Source of the DNA: Zingiber officinale
Lineage: Eukaryota; Streptophyta; Magnoliopsida; Zingiberales; Zingiberaceae
DNA: 64,000 bases
NCBI RefSeq assembly: GCF_018446385.1
Contig: NC_055987.1
Span: 29,394,202 to 29,458,201, forward strand
Direction: 5' to 3'
This document shows, in pieces, positions 1 through 11,394 of the stretch (the stretch's first letter is position 1; each line of letters opens with the position of its first letter). The notes below the pieces were generated by a model that saw only the letters and a list, made by a program, of their open reading frames with translations, was not told the origin of the DNA and ran no database searches. The translations under genes and the position numbers were made by a program.

Positions 1-950
1 AAGCCTACACAATGTTGTATCCCTTGCACCACTCCTTGAGTCTCCGTCCGACGAACTGCCTCTCGTTGTCAAAGACGAGCTGGTGAGAGATGTCAAACTG
101 ACATAAGATATTTTGTCATATGAATTTGATGACCATGTGTTCGGTTATCTTGACTATTGGTTCGGCCTCCACCCACTTTGAAAAGTAGTCTACTGTGATG
201 AATAGAAATCTTTGTTGAATGGTCGCCATTGGAAATGATCCAACGATGTATATGCCTCATTGGTCGAACAGACAAGACATAGTGGATGTCTTCATCTTCT
301 CGGCCGGTCGGTGTTGGATATTGTGATATTTTTGACACGACGGATAGGTGGCCATAGTTCGAGCAGCATCCTCTTGCAGTGTGGGCTAAAAATATCCCGC
401 CAACAGGATCTTTTGGGCCAGCGATCTACCGTCCGAGTGACTTCTGCAGGAGCCCTGATGCACTTCTTGAAGGATGTACTCGACGTCCTCCGATCCGACA
501 CACTTGAGCAGGCTTTGAGAAAGCTCTTTTATACAGCTAGTCTCCGATTAGAGTGAACCGTATGGCCCTCTTTTTCACCAGGCGAGCTTCTTTCTGATCG
601 GCTAGAGTGCTACTCGTTCGAAGGAATTCTATCAACGGGGTCCTCCAGTCGCTCGAGAAGTTTATTCCATCCATCCTGTCAATGTGCGCCACTAGGGAGA
701 CTTGCTCGATCGGCTACTCTATCACAATCGGTGACAATGAACTGACTAATTTAACCAAGTCATCCGAGATCTGGTTGTCCGAGTGGGCAATCTTCTATAT
801 AACAACTTCTTGGAAGTTTACCTTCAGCTTCTCGAAAGATTCTGCATATAGCATGCGTCGGGAGCTGCTTATTTCGAACATCCCTAACAACAGCTAAGCT
901 GCCAGCTGAAAATCGGAGTGGATGATGACCTTTGTTGCTCCGACATGGCG
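1..950 (-). pseudogene. Integrase remnant of the Tat-type element
   Basis: This stretch lies downstream (minus strand) of the RNase H remnant, where integrase belongs. Short reading-frame pieces on the minus strand match the integrase of the second element in the window, for example around 93-560 where fragments of the zinc-binding and core regions fall in different frames. No open frame longer than about 80 codons remains, so it cannot be functional. The C-terminal part lies outside the window. Confidence 0.6.
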
Positions 951-956
951 AGCCAC

Positions 957-1497
957 CTACAAGCCGGCTATTAAGGTCTCGTACTCGGCTTCATTATTGG
1001 TAGCCCGATAGTCTAGCCACATGGATAGTTGCATCCTATCTTCTCGTGGCGAGATCAAGAGAATGTTGATCCCGCTACCTTGTCGAGTGGACAATTCATC
1101 TACGTATACTTTCCAGGTCACGTCTGACTCAGTGTTCTGAACCTCAGTGACAAAATCAGCTAAGGCTTGAGCCTTGATCGCCATTTGAAGTTGATATTTT
1201 ATGTCGAATTCGCTCATCTCAGTTGTCCATTTGATCAGTCGTCCGGATGCCTTGGGATTAAAAAGGACTTTTTCCAAGGCACTGTTGGTCATCATGACGA
1301 TCAAATGTGAAAGGAAGTACGAACGATGTCTCCGAGCGGCGAGTACTAGCGGATATGCTAATTTTTTTGAGATAGATGTAGCGGGACTCTGCATCTTTCA
1401 ATATATGACTCAAAGAATAGACAACTTGTTGTTTTGAGCCATTCTGGCGCACTAACACCGAACCAACCGCATACTCAGTGGATGACAAGCAAATCAA
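957..1497 (-). pseudogene. RNase H region of the Tat-type element (broken)
   Basis: The minus-strand frame at 957-1394 encodes AQALADFVTEVQ followed by a VDELST segment and RATNNEAEYETLIAGL. This matches the archaeal-type RNase H of the second element (LADFVTEVQ, NNEAEYEALIAGL at 25822-26214). The usual VDGSS start of the fold reads VDELS here, so an expected residue pattern is already altered. An overlapping frame at 1258-1497 holds the end of the connection domain (LSSTEYAVGSVLVRQNG). At least one frameshift separates the two pieces. Confidence 0.75.
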
Positions 1498-1590
1498 AAG
1501 TGGCTTACTAGCGATGGGTTTGGCTAATACAGGCCAAGAGTTAAAGTACCCTTTAAGCTCTTCCAGCGCCTTGTCGCATTTTGTGTTCCA

Positions 1591-2340
1591 CTAAAACTTG
1601 GTCGCTCGACGCAGTATCTTGAAGAACGGATGACTCCGATCGGATGACATGGAGATGAACCTTGATAGCGCGGTGATCCATTCGGTCAGCCGTTGGGCCT
1701 CCTTCAAGTTACGGAGCAGGAGCATGTCTCTTAGCGCCTTCACCTTGCTCGGATTCACCTCGATCCCCCATTCAGTTTGGATGTATCTGAGGAAGCGGCC
1801 GCTTCTTGCTCCAAACAGGAACTTGTTCAAATTCAGCTTTATCCCATACGTCCTTAAAGTTCGGCATGTTTCTTCGACATCGACACAAAGATCAACAGCT
1901 CGGAGGGACTTTATCAGTATGTCATCAACATATAACTCCATGTTGTGACCGATATGCTGACGAAACACCTTGTTCATCAGTCTTTGATAGGTGGCACCGG
2001 CATTCTTCAGTCTAAACAGTATGACATTGCAGCAATAAGTTCCATCGGCAGTGATGAAGCTGACCTTTTCTTGATCCTCCCGGGCGAGCGACACTTGGTG
2101 GTAACCTTGATATGCGTCGAGCATGCAGATCAGCTCACAGCCTACAGTGGAGTCCACCATCTAATCCATCCTGGGCAGGGGATAGAAGTCCTTCAGGCAA
2201 GCCTTATTCATATCACGAAAGTAGATGCAGACTCGCCATTTGTTGCCCGGGTTGGAGACCAGCACGACGTTAGCGAGCCAGCTGGGAAACTGAACCTCGC
2301 GGATGGGACCGGCATCAAGTAATTTTTCTATCTCCGCCTA
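1591..2340 (-). pseudogene. Reverse transcriptase of the Tat-type element (broken)
   Basis: The longest open piece (1591-2160) contains ICMLDAYQGYHQV, FRLKNAGATYQRLMNKVF and the catalytic YVDDILIKS, in the order of a Ty3/gypsy reverse transcriptase. The start of the domain (fingers region with the KACLK/IYF-like part) continues upstream to about 2340 on the minus strand but in a damaged frame. It ends in a stop at 1591 before the connection domain. It is an inactive remnant of the pol gene, closely related to 24718-25794. Confidence 0.85.
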
Positions 2341-2575
2341 AATGATCTGATTCTACTCTGCACTAAAGTCCCTCTTCTTCTGTTTCATAGGTCGACCGTC
2401 TGGTCAGACGTGAAGCTCATGCTGAGCTACAGTTGGCGAGATGCTCAGGAGCTCGTGGGTCGATCAGGCAAACACATCGTGATTTCGCTAAAGGCAGGTG
2501 ACCAGTTCTGCCTTCTTCTCCTCTATTAGGTCAGCAGCGATGAAGGTGGTGGCCTTCGATTGGGTGCCGATGAAT

Positions 2576-3330
2576 CTAGACTTCCTCCTTTTCCTTGTAA
2601 ACCAGCGCGGGAGGTTCTTCCTTGATGGTGTTCACTTCTAAGCGAGGGGCCTTCCGCGTGGCTCTTGCTTCGGACTTCATAATCTTGACATAACATCGTC
2701 GAGCGACCAACTGATCGCCTTTTACTTCGACCACCTTGTTGTCCACATGAAACTTGATGTTCTGGCAGAAAATGGACACCATCACTCGAAACTCGTTAAG
2801 GGTCGATCGGCCCAATATAACATTGTAGGCAGACGGCGCGTATACCACAATGAAGTTTGTGGTCCTTGTCCTCTTGAGCGGCTGGACTTCCTCCTTTTCC
2901 TTGTAAACTAGCGCGGGAGGTTCTTCCCTGATGGTGTTCACTTCCAAGCGAGGGACCTTCCGCGCGGCTCTTGCTTCGAACTTCACAATCTCAATGTAGC
3001 ATCGTCGAGCGGCCAACTGATCACCTTTTACTACGATCACCTTGTTGTCCACATGAAACTTGATCTTCTGATAGAAAATGGGCATCATCGCTTGAAACTC
3101 GTTAAGGGTTGATCGGCCCAATATAACATTGTAGGTAGACGACACGTATACCACAATGAAGTTTGTGGTCCTTGTCCTCTTGAGCAGCTCCTCTCCGAGC
3201 GATATGGCTAGCCGAATCTAGTCGATCAACAATACTTCATTACTTGTGAACCCGTAGAGTGGGGTCGTCATTGGTTGCAGCTCGCTTCGGTCAATTTATA
3301 GCTGGTTGAATGCCCTCTTGAATATAATAT
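2576..3330 (-). pseudogene. Protease-linker region of pol with an internal 306-bp tandem duplication
   Basis: The minus-strand frame 2576-3154 encodes the segment C-terminal to the retroviral-type protease (SAYNVILGRSTLNEF, DNKV...KGDQLAARRCY, EEPPALVYKEKEEV). This block occurs twice in succession, about 2580-2885 and 2886-3191, with a period of 306 bases, exactly 102 codons, so the frame is kept. The element at 21582 has only one copy (near 24165-24415). The protease active site would lie upstream, around 3200-3400, where no clean frame is left. Confidence 0.75.
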
Positions 3331-3964
3331 TCATCGAGCTTCCTATATCAGTAAATGTTCGATGAATAGTATAATTAACTATTACCACTCAGATGATTAG
3401 GATGTCGTCGTGAGGGATCTCCACTCCGTCTAGGTCTCGGGGGCTGAAATTGATCTCAAGCCCCTTGGCATTTTCCTTGCCGCATCCGACAGCATGTATT
3501 TCTAGGCGTCGAGCATGCAACTTCCTCGCCCAGTTTAAGTCGTCGTCAGTCAGCTCACCTGCGATCAGTCCAATCTCTCCCCGAGCGATGTTGTTTCAGT
3601 TCTCCTCCTCCCGAGCTGAGGTCCTAGTCCGCTCAGCAGAAGCTCGGGCGAGACTTGTGTTGTTTCTCCTTTGAGGCTGATGATGACACCGCTTAGATAC
3701 CACTCGATCACCTTCTCGCCACTCCGTTGATCGACGACTCTTGTGTCAATCGGGTGATGGTGATCAACAGCAATATCCTCGAGGAGTCGGTCGGCTCGAA
3801 ATTAGCGTCAGACCGTAGCAATCACGTGTGTTGTGCGTTGCCGACTGATGGAACGAGCAAAATATTGATGTCCATACCTTTCCCTTCACCATCTTTAGGC
3901 GATCGGTTGCCACATGTTGTACGGCCTGCGTTCTGGGCTCCTAGTGTTGCTGTGCACCTCCCGC

Positions 3965-5002
3965 TCAGGGCTCCTTAGGTGGTTGATGGCTACTAGGTGG
4001 TCGCCGTTCAGGCGCTCCTGCGGGCTCGACTGGTGCCTCTTTTGTTCTTGTTGTTTGGGCCTCTTCCACGTTTATGTACTCCGTGGCCCTTCTAAGCAAG
4101 TGGTCGAAGTCCTTTGGCGGCCTCCTGATGAGTGAGCGGAAAAACTCTCCTTCGATGGGCCATTGGGTGAAGGTGTTCACCAATATTTCCGAGGAGACCG
4201 ATGGAATATCCATAATCACCTGGTTGAAGTGCTTGATGTATGCCCTTAGTACCTCCTTAGGCCCTTGTTTCAAGGAAAATAGGTTGACGCTCGTCTTCTG
4301 GTAGCGGCGACTACTGGTGAAATGGTGTAAGAATGTCGCTCAAAAGTCTTTGAAGCTATGAATCGACCTGATCGACATTCGTCTAAACCAGTACCGCGCT
4401 GACTCAAAAAGTGTAGTGAGGAAGACCTGACACTTCACCCCATCGGTGTACTGATGAAGTGTGGTCGCATTATCAAACTGGGTCAGGTGGTCGTCCGGAT
4501 CGGTCGTTTCATTATACTCGACGATTGTCAGCGGGGTGTAGTGTTTTGGCAGAGGGTCGTTCAAGATTCCCTGAGAAGATTATTGATTAATCCACTCGGA
4601 CAAATCATCATTCCTTGGTGCTTTCCCTTTACATGTGTCCCAAACAGGCACTTCGTCCGAGGAGGATCCTCGTTCCTTATCCGCTCGACCTAGCTCCTCT
4701 ACTGGAGTGTTGAACAGGGCACAATGGAAGGGGATAGGTGTGTGGGGTGCATCTCCGTATATGCCCGCCGGCTTCTTACTATGTCCCCAAACGAATACAT
4801 GATCCACTCGGTCTCCATATCTGGCTGGATGACCTACTGCTGAGGTGCGGGCTCCTGCACATGGCGATCGACCAATGCCTGTTGTTGTTGCTGCTCTACT
4901 ATTTTTGCCACTCGGGCTTGTATCAGCGCATCCAGCTCCTCCTTTGTTAAAGTAATCGTGGCGAGTCATCCAGCGTCCTCCATCTTCACGTTTCGAATTC
5001 AA
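3965..5002 (-). pseudogene. Gag remnant of the Tat-type element
   Basis: Three overlapping minus-strand pieces (4580-5002, 4340-4564, 3965-4273) together cover a gag protein. Recognisable parts are MNDPLPKHYTPLTIVEYN, TTDPDDHLTQFDN, LHQYTDGVKC, then QGPKEVLRAYIKHFNQV and LIRRPPKDFDHLLRRATEYINVEEAQ. The same series occurs in the gag of the second element at 22697-23350. Frame changes near 4570 and 4300 and a degraded C-terminus make it a pseudogene. The gag start lies just downstream of the LTR and primer site. Confidence 0.8.
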
Positions 5003-5006
5003 GCTA

Positions 5007-5029
5007 CGTTCCCACAGATGGTGCCAATA
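5007..5029 (-). other. Primer binding site of the Tat-type element
   Basis: Immediately inside the LTR the minus strand reads TATTGGCACCATCTGTGGG. The second element has ATTTGGCGCCGTCTGTAG at the same place (22374 onward). A TGGCGCC-like primer site next to the 5' LTR is common in plant gypsy elements. Here the core has become TGGCACC by what looks like a CpG transition. Confidence 0.6.
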
Positions 5030-5849
5030 TGATCCTATCCAAAAATCATGGAGACGAAAAGCTGGAGATGTGACTGCTACGTTGATGGGATGTAGATCAC
5101 GCTCCGATCTGCAAGCACGAGAAACGTCAGTGCCGAGCCAAGGAAGGGGTGCCCAACATTAGCCCTCCGACGCTCAAGTTAATCACCGACACGAAGAAGA
5201 AGATGGAACCACAGTAACGCAAGCGTAAAAAGTGAATTACGCGTATCTGCGACGGTGTATGGACCCCTCCCCCCCCTTTTATATAATGCCCTGATGGACG
5301 ACGTGCACACTTTTCGATATATGGCACGTTCTCCCATTGGTTGCGAACATGTTCCCCCAATTGGTTCTGGACACGTGGTCATGGACACATTATCCAATTG
5401 GTCGTGGGCACGTCCTCCGATTTGTCCGTCGTACGATCCGCCTGTAGAACATGCCACGTGTCGACGATGTCATCTCCCAAAAGTGTATCCAAATACACGT
5501 CAGTGTTCCTGCCGATCAACCGAGTGGAATAGTCTCTCGGTCAAGTACTCTTTTGCTCGGCCGAGTATTCCTCTGTTCGGCTACTATTCCCTGCGACCAC
5601 AAGTCTAGATAGTATGTTCATGCCCAACCAAAATAGCGATCCGGTCATCTACATGCGTCTTTGCTGGGCTCATCCCATTGTCGATCGAGCGACTCATGCC
5701 CGATTGACCCTTGATGTGGGGCTCCGCTCGGCTACCATTTAGTGAACTCGTTGGTCCTCTGGCGTTGACTTCCTTAACTTTGACCTCCACCTCGACTATT
5801 ATCTTCTTCCCTTGACTCGTACTTTATGGATCCCTTTATCACCGCATCA
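5030..5849 (-). repeat. 5' LTR of the Tat-type element
   Basis: On the plus strand the block starts TGATCCTATCC and ends TTATCACCGCATCA. Read on the minus strand this is TGATGCGGTGATAA...GGATAGGATCA, matching the ends TGATCCGGCGATAA...GGATCA of the LTRs at 21582 and 31974. A TATA box on the minus strand (TTATATAAAAGGGG) lies near 5273-5288. The LTR is 820 bp long. The partner LTR is outside the window. Confidence 0.8.
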
Positions 5850-6411
5850 TCTATATTGACTCCAACAAATTTTGCCAGTAAAATGCAAATCTACCGACCA
5901 AAAATTAATTGATAAATTAAAAAATATATATATAATGATGGAACTGCTCGAGAAGGAAGAAAACTTATCGATATTATTCAGTTTGGCCAAAACCTCTTGC
6001 TCCATACAATATTACTTCGATCCAACCACACACAGAATACAAAAATTATGTAGAGATGACAAGGGGCAAAACAAAAAAAAAAAATCTAAGTAGAGACAAA
6101 GGAGCTGATGAACAGATGGTTAATTAATCTTATTGATCATCTTTACGTAGTTAAAAAGAACAGAACAGTGACTTATAGAAAGTGGACGTTTCCTCGTTCT
6201 TAAAGATAATAAATAATATGCATATAGTTTTTTAATCCCTTCCTGCTTCTACTGCATCAGAATGATGAGGAAAAGCGTGCGTCAAATCACTCACCGAGGC
6301 CAAAAAGTTATTGCCATTTTAGAAAAAAAAGAATAAATGAAATAGGAAATAGGAAAAAGGAAGGGGAAAGATAATGTAGGTAGTGAAAGGTAGTATCTCT
6401 CTTTCCTCATC

Positions 6412-6460
<49 letters not shown>

Positions 6461-6923
6461 CTTCAGCGGGAAGAAACTGCAGGTGGAATAAGATTTTCAC
6501 TATAAATATATTTCTTGTTTTGTTGTTTTATTTGCTCATCATGTCTCTGGTACCTCTCATCTTACTCTTCTGAGTAGTAGATGTTTGATGTAGGAGATGA
6601 GTACTTTCTGAAAGTTCCATTCTCATTTCATCCTCATCTGTATCAGGTATATATAATTTGCCTAAAAATATTCATTTAATTGTCTCCTCTTGCTTCCATC
6701 CAAGATCTGCCAAGTTCTTGTAGAATATATAGATGACTTCTTTATCATCTTCTTATAATAATTCTGGTTAGATTTCAGTTCTAGTAGATCATAAAAAAAA
6801 TTACAAGATTGATTAGGGTTCATGGTCATGCGTTCTAAGATTAATTTTCCTCTTTTAGATCTATTCAAACATTATGGCGATTTTTCCCCATTAATTTAGA
6901 GGGAAAAGAGTTGATTTTCTAGT
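5850..6923 (+). promoter_or_regulatory. Upstream and 5' leader region of the BEL1-like gene
   Basis: There is no convincing reading frame here. It contains a long (TTA)n microsatellite at about 6410-6462 and, just after it, a possible TATA box (CACTATAAATATA, about 6498-6510). If this box is used, the leader would be about 390 bases. The small open frames at 5872-6093 and 6291-6500 are low-complexity or repeat translations. The gypsy LTR at 5030-5849 forms the upstream border. Confidence 0.4.
6410..6462. repeat. (TTA)n microsatellite
   Basis: About 17 uninterrupted TTA/ATT units lie roughly 40-90 bases upstream of the possible TATA box of the BEL1-like gene. Translated on the minus strand it gives a run of asparagine, which is not a real protein. 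Confidence 0.95.
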
Positions 6924-8880
6924 ATGGCGGCTTATTTCCGTGGAGCGCCGGAGATGCAGCCGGACGGCGGCCTGCAGACGCTTTATCTCATGAATCCGAG
7001 CTACGTCGGTGGCTACTCCGACGTGGCGGCCTCTCCGGCGAACATGGCTCTACTGAACTCCGCCATCGACAGTAATTCAGTGAACTCTATAAGCCTGCAG
7101 AAGCACTTTGTCGGCATCCCGGTCCATCAGCCCTCGGCTCCGACGCCCCACCATGACTTCGACAGCGGTGGGCCGATCCATGACGGCGTGTCGTCTGCAG
7201 TTCAAGGCCTGCTCCCCCGCTTACACCAAAACCTGTGGACTTCCGCGCCTTCGATGTCGAGCCGCGACCCAGTGGCCGGCGCCTCCCAGCAAAGCTTGTC
7301 TCTCAGCCTCTCCCAGCTCGAGACGGCGGCACCGGAGATGCCTCCGGCGAGAGCCGACGAGTCGAAGATCAACGGCGTAACTGGCTTGCTGATGAGGTCC
7401 AAGTACTTGAAGGCGGCGCAGCAGTTGCTCGACGAGGTTGTGAACGTCGGGAAGGGGTTCAAAGATGAGTTCACAAAGCGGGCCACTTCCAAGAACCCCG
7501 CCGCCACCGTCGCCTTCAAAACCACGGACGGTGGAGAGGAGAACACGAGTGCGAAGCGGGCCCCGGATCTCTCTTCCGCCGAGAAGCAAGAAGTGAGGAT
7601 GAAGAAGGCCAAGCTCGTTAACATGCTCGAGGAGGTAATTAATGATCTCTCTCTCTCTCTCTCTCTAAAACAGAGTTTTCATCAATCTAAACACTTCTCG
7701 AGCAACATGTAGGTGGAACAGAGATACCAGCAGTACCGCCACCAAATGCACGCCGTGGTGTCCTCCTTCGAGGCCATCGCCGGCACCGGATCAGCGAGGG
7801 CGTACACCGTGCTGGCTCTCCGGACGATATCTAAGCAATTCCGGTGCCTCCGGGACACCATCGCCGGCCAAATCCAGGCCACGAGCAAGAGATTGGGGGA
7901 GGAAGAGGCAAAGTCCGTCGGGTCCAGGCTTCGGTTCACCGACCACCATTTGAAGCATCAGCCCGCGCTGCAGCAGCTGGGGATGATCCAGAACAACGCT
8001 TGGCGGCCGCAGAGAGGCCTCCCCGAACGCTCTGTTTCCATCCTCCGCGCCTGGCTCTTCGAGCACTTCCTCCACCCGTAAGCCCTCTCAAATCAGCAAA
8101 TCAAATCAAATCAAATCAAATCAATAAATATCTGCGATAACTCTATGAATTTATATATGGATGCAGATATCCGCAGGATTCAGACAAGCTCATGCTTGCT
8201 AAACAAACAGGACTGACAAGGAGCCAGGTAGTTAATACAGTTAAATTCAGTAGATAACAATGAGAGATTCAATGTTCAATATCCAAATCCAACCGGCGCA
8301 GGTCTCGAATTGGTTTATCAACGCGAGAGTGCGTCTGTGGAAGCCGATGGTGGAGGAAATGTACTTGGAGGAGGTCAAAGATAAAGAACAAAACACCTCT
8401 GAGGACATGGCGAGCAAGAGCGACGCTCATGGAAGCACCCCATCCAAGTCAGTAGTAGAACAACAGGAAAGTAACCCGACCACCGCAATTCAGCCTTTGG
8501 CTACCAAGAAAGTGAGGAGGAGTGAGGAGGAGCTCATTGCCGGTGACACGAAGAGCAACCAGGAGCTACTGATGAAGCTCATGGATGGATGGCAGAGAGT
8601 CGGGGAGCAACAGGGCTCCCATCCCTCCTTGAACCCAGGACATGGCGGCTACGGAGGCTACTCGGTTGGGCAACTCAGGGAGCAATTTGCTCCGAGGTTC
8701 TCAGGCAGTGGGGTGTCGCTCACGCTTGGCCTGCAACACAGTGGGAACCACTCCCTCTCCGTGGTGCAGCCATCAAGCTTCCTCACAAGCGAAGGCAGCG
8801 ACTATATGGCACATCCATCCAATGCAGCAGCATTCATGGCAGACAGAGGTCTGCTGCTCAAATATTACCAGGCATCATAG
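6924..8880 (+). CDS. BEL1-like TALE homeodomain transcription factor
   Basis: Four exons: 6924-7634, 7713-8077, 8167-8227, 8302-8880, all with GT-AG borders and frames that join exactly, giving 571 aa. In order: a ZIBEL-like motif ([10 protein letters not shown], about 124-133), the SKY box ([16 protein letters not shown], from 154), the BELL domain (from about 234, [16 protein letters not shown]), a TALE homeodomain (about 336-398) with the PYP three-residue loop extension split by intron 2 and helix-3 [15 protein letters not shown], and a C-terminal ZIBEL motif (VSLTLGLQ, 517-524). The 61-bp third exon is a recurrent feature of BELL genes. Family members act in the nucleus as dimers with KNOX proteins through SKY/BELL and control meristem and organ development; which BLH subgroup this is cannot be told. 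Intron 1 holds a (CT)n run. The reading frame is intact. Confidence 0.95.
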
Positions 8881-11394
8881 GCTAGGTTTCTTCCTATATT
8901 GCATTTCAATCAGTAATCAAATATATTTGGTTGTTGTGTACTAGTGGTAGTGTATATATACAGAATATCATTCTATAGACACAGAATAGAATTGTATAAT
9001 TATGTATACACTCTCATTGGAGACTAAGATGCAAATCATCCGTATGGAATTGTGCATCAGTTGCTTCTAGGCAATATGGACATGACGGGGTTGATAGATG
9101 CAATGGTAGGTCATGGAACTCACTTACGAACTTTTTGCTTGCCATGGAAGAACACCCATGTTTCAATAGCTTGAGGATTTGAATGAACTAATTCTTACAT
9201 TGTGTATATTTGCCTCCTCTAATGGTATATAGATGAATGCCACATAATATAATGTTAGGATGTCTAGGGTTAATAAAATCTTTCTCAATCCCTTAAAAGT
9301 GTTTCCTTAAATATAGATATTAATCAAAAAGCATATTAAGTCATCCAGTTGAGACTCATCCATTGTATGTCTTAGTTGAGAAACAAAGCCACAATCTTTT
9401 TGATTGGAATGCTTGCGAGCATATCCATTATATCATGGTTAATATAGATATGTTTGGTTCCACCTCTATCTTAGATCTTTGAATAGAAATATACATAAAT
9501 TGTGCATTCAAGAATCAATGTGTTGTTTTTTGGAATTCCTAAGATTGAAGGTGGTTTAAGTTAAAAAGTCAATATACAGCACCCAACCATCTTGATAAGA
9601 ATTTGCCCACTTTAAGATTCTTATTGAATTTGTGAACTCCTTACTTGCTTGGATGAAAATTAATATACAATATCACAAATGTATCTTTCTAGTGCATGTA
9701 TATAAGTCGTATACAACAAGATGCCAACCAACTGGTCCTTTTATTTTAATAAAAAAACTAGTAGTTTTGAACTGTTGAAGCATTTAATGTACCTATCTAC
9801 GCCACCAATGGTGATATTTTACATGCATAAGAAATAGGCCCTTAATGTTCTTTATTTATGAAAAAAAAAAATGTTCTTGCCAGATTTTACATTAGTCAAC
9901 TTTTTTTTCGAGATCATATTTGGTTTTCAACCTCCCTTTCTAATCTAAACCGCAAGCTAATTTATGGACAAAGATAAAATTTTCGGCACCTTAAAATGGT
10001 CAAATTGAGACATCTTACACCCTTTCATTTTGCACATATATATTTATAGATTTAATCATACAAGTTAATCTACAAATGTCATAATTAGATTAGAGAGCAA
10101 AGATTGTATGACTAATCAATATAAAACGATGCAACAAATAAACATATGGTACCTTATTATGAATAATCTTCAATCATATGGCAGCGTACATATGGATTAT
10201 AATCACCATTGAGTAATTTTTTATAGTTAAAGGAAACTCAGACAAACAGTATATATAAACTGGCATACATGAGAATATGTTTTCTATAATGAAAACAATA
10301 AAAAACAAAAAAAAAACAAATGATGATCAAATAACAATATATAATTATCATTACATTGGCAGTTGCCATAATTTTAAGCTAATGGAGAAGAATGAGACTT
10401 CTGAACATTTCAAGTGTGTTCAATCAATGTCCAAAAAGAAATATATCCAAGGTCTTTACCGACACCAAATTATTGGCCGAGTCAATTGGATTCAGATAAA
10501 GTTTGTCAGAGCTTACAGTGAAATTAATAATTTGAGAAACTTGAAGCTTCCACCTCAAAAGCAATACAAAGAAGGGGAATTATTCAAATCACCAGTTTTT
10601 CCTTGATCTCTTCCAAAATTTCATTAAAAATATCTCCAAGATATAATAATAAAAAGAAAATGCGAAATGGGCATTTTTAAAATTACCCTAACAAATTTGA
10701 AGAATAGGTAAAGAACAGACCTGTATCAAGATTGGGCCAGAACTACAGCACTCCGCAGCACCACATTGACTTTGAAACATGGCTATCATCAAATGCATAT
10801 CTTCATAACCTTTAACATCAGAAACTTAACCAAACCTGTCCGTTAACATCTAGATACTTTATCCTCGGCTCCACCTTGGCTTGAGTTGGTCCAATTACAA
10901 TTCAAAACACTGCCAAGATTTTCTTGAGCCTTGTGTATGAAATTAAGCATTGTTCCCAGGTTCATAAAATACAAGAATAAGAATAAATAATAAATAGTAA
11001 TAATATTAATAATACACCTTTTAGCTCGATGTAGATGTCTTACGAGTCCTGTGGACTCAGCGTGATGCACCTCTTTGCTATGATAAATATACAAAAAATA
11101 ATAAAGTTAAACCAAGTTCTATTTACATATCAACTACTATAATGGACTAACTGATCAAGTTTTGAGGACCACGAGCTGCATATATCATCCTAATCTTGTC
11201 CAAACTGTGGTAGCTAGTATCAGCAGCTGTTCATTGTTACACGCAACATCTCAGATCGCACTGTGCAGACCAATTGACTCTAGATATATATTTCTTTATG
11301 CCAGTAGCAACTAGCCAGGTAAATCAAGAGTCAAGGTACATGAAACCTGGGAAACCATCCAAGTAATAGTAATATGATCATGTTAACCTTTACA
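8881..11394. other. Region between the BEL1-like and DGD1 genes, no gene seen
   Basis: AT-rich sequence between two convergent genes. It should include both 3' untranslated regions; the DGD1 3' UTR is probably within about 10850-11394. The open frame at 10277-10606 (109 codons) has no recognisable motif and a composition like its surroundings, so I do not call it a gene. I see no RNA gene or structured element. Confidence 0.6.

Larger units (their letters stand above)
1..5849 (-). mobile_element. Decayed Ty3/gypsy retrotransposon (Tat type), 5' part
   Basis: On the minus strand the order is LTR (5030-5849), primer site, gag, protease, reverse transcriptase, archaeal-type RNase H, integrase, which is the Ty3/gypsy order. 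The RNase H placed after RT and the NNEAEYE motif point to the Tat lineage. The element runs off the left edge, so its 3' LTR and target duplication cannot be seen. Every gene is broken by stops and frameshifts. Gag and RT are clearly related to those of the element at 21582-32765 (shared TTDPDDHL, HQYTDGVKC and YVDDILIKS), but they are much more decayed. It ends about 1.07 kb upstream of the BEL1-like start codon. Confidence 0.9.

Noticed and set aside
6291-6500. Asparagine-rich small protein
   Set aside because: Translation of the TTA microsatellite.
10277-10606. 109-codon open frame downstream of the BEL1-like gene
   Set aside because: No recognisable domain, AT-rich composition like its surroundings, no splice or promoter context.
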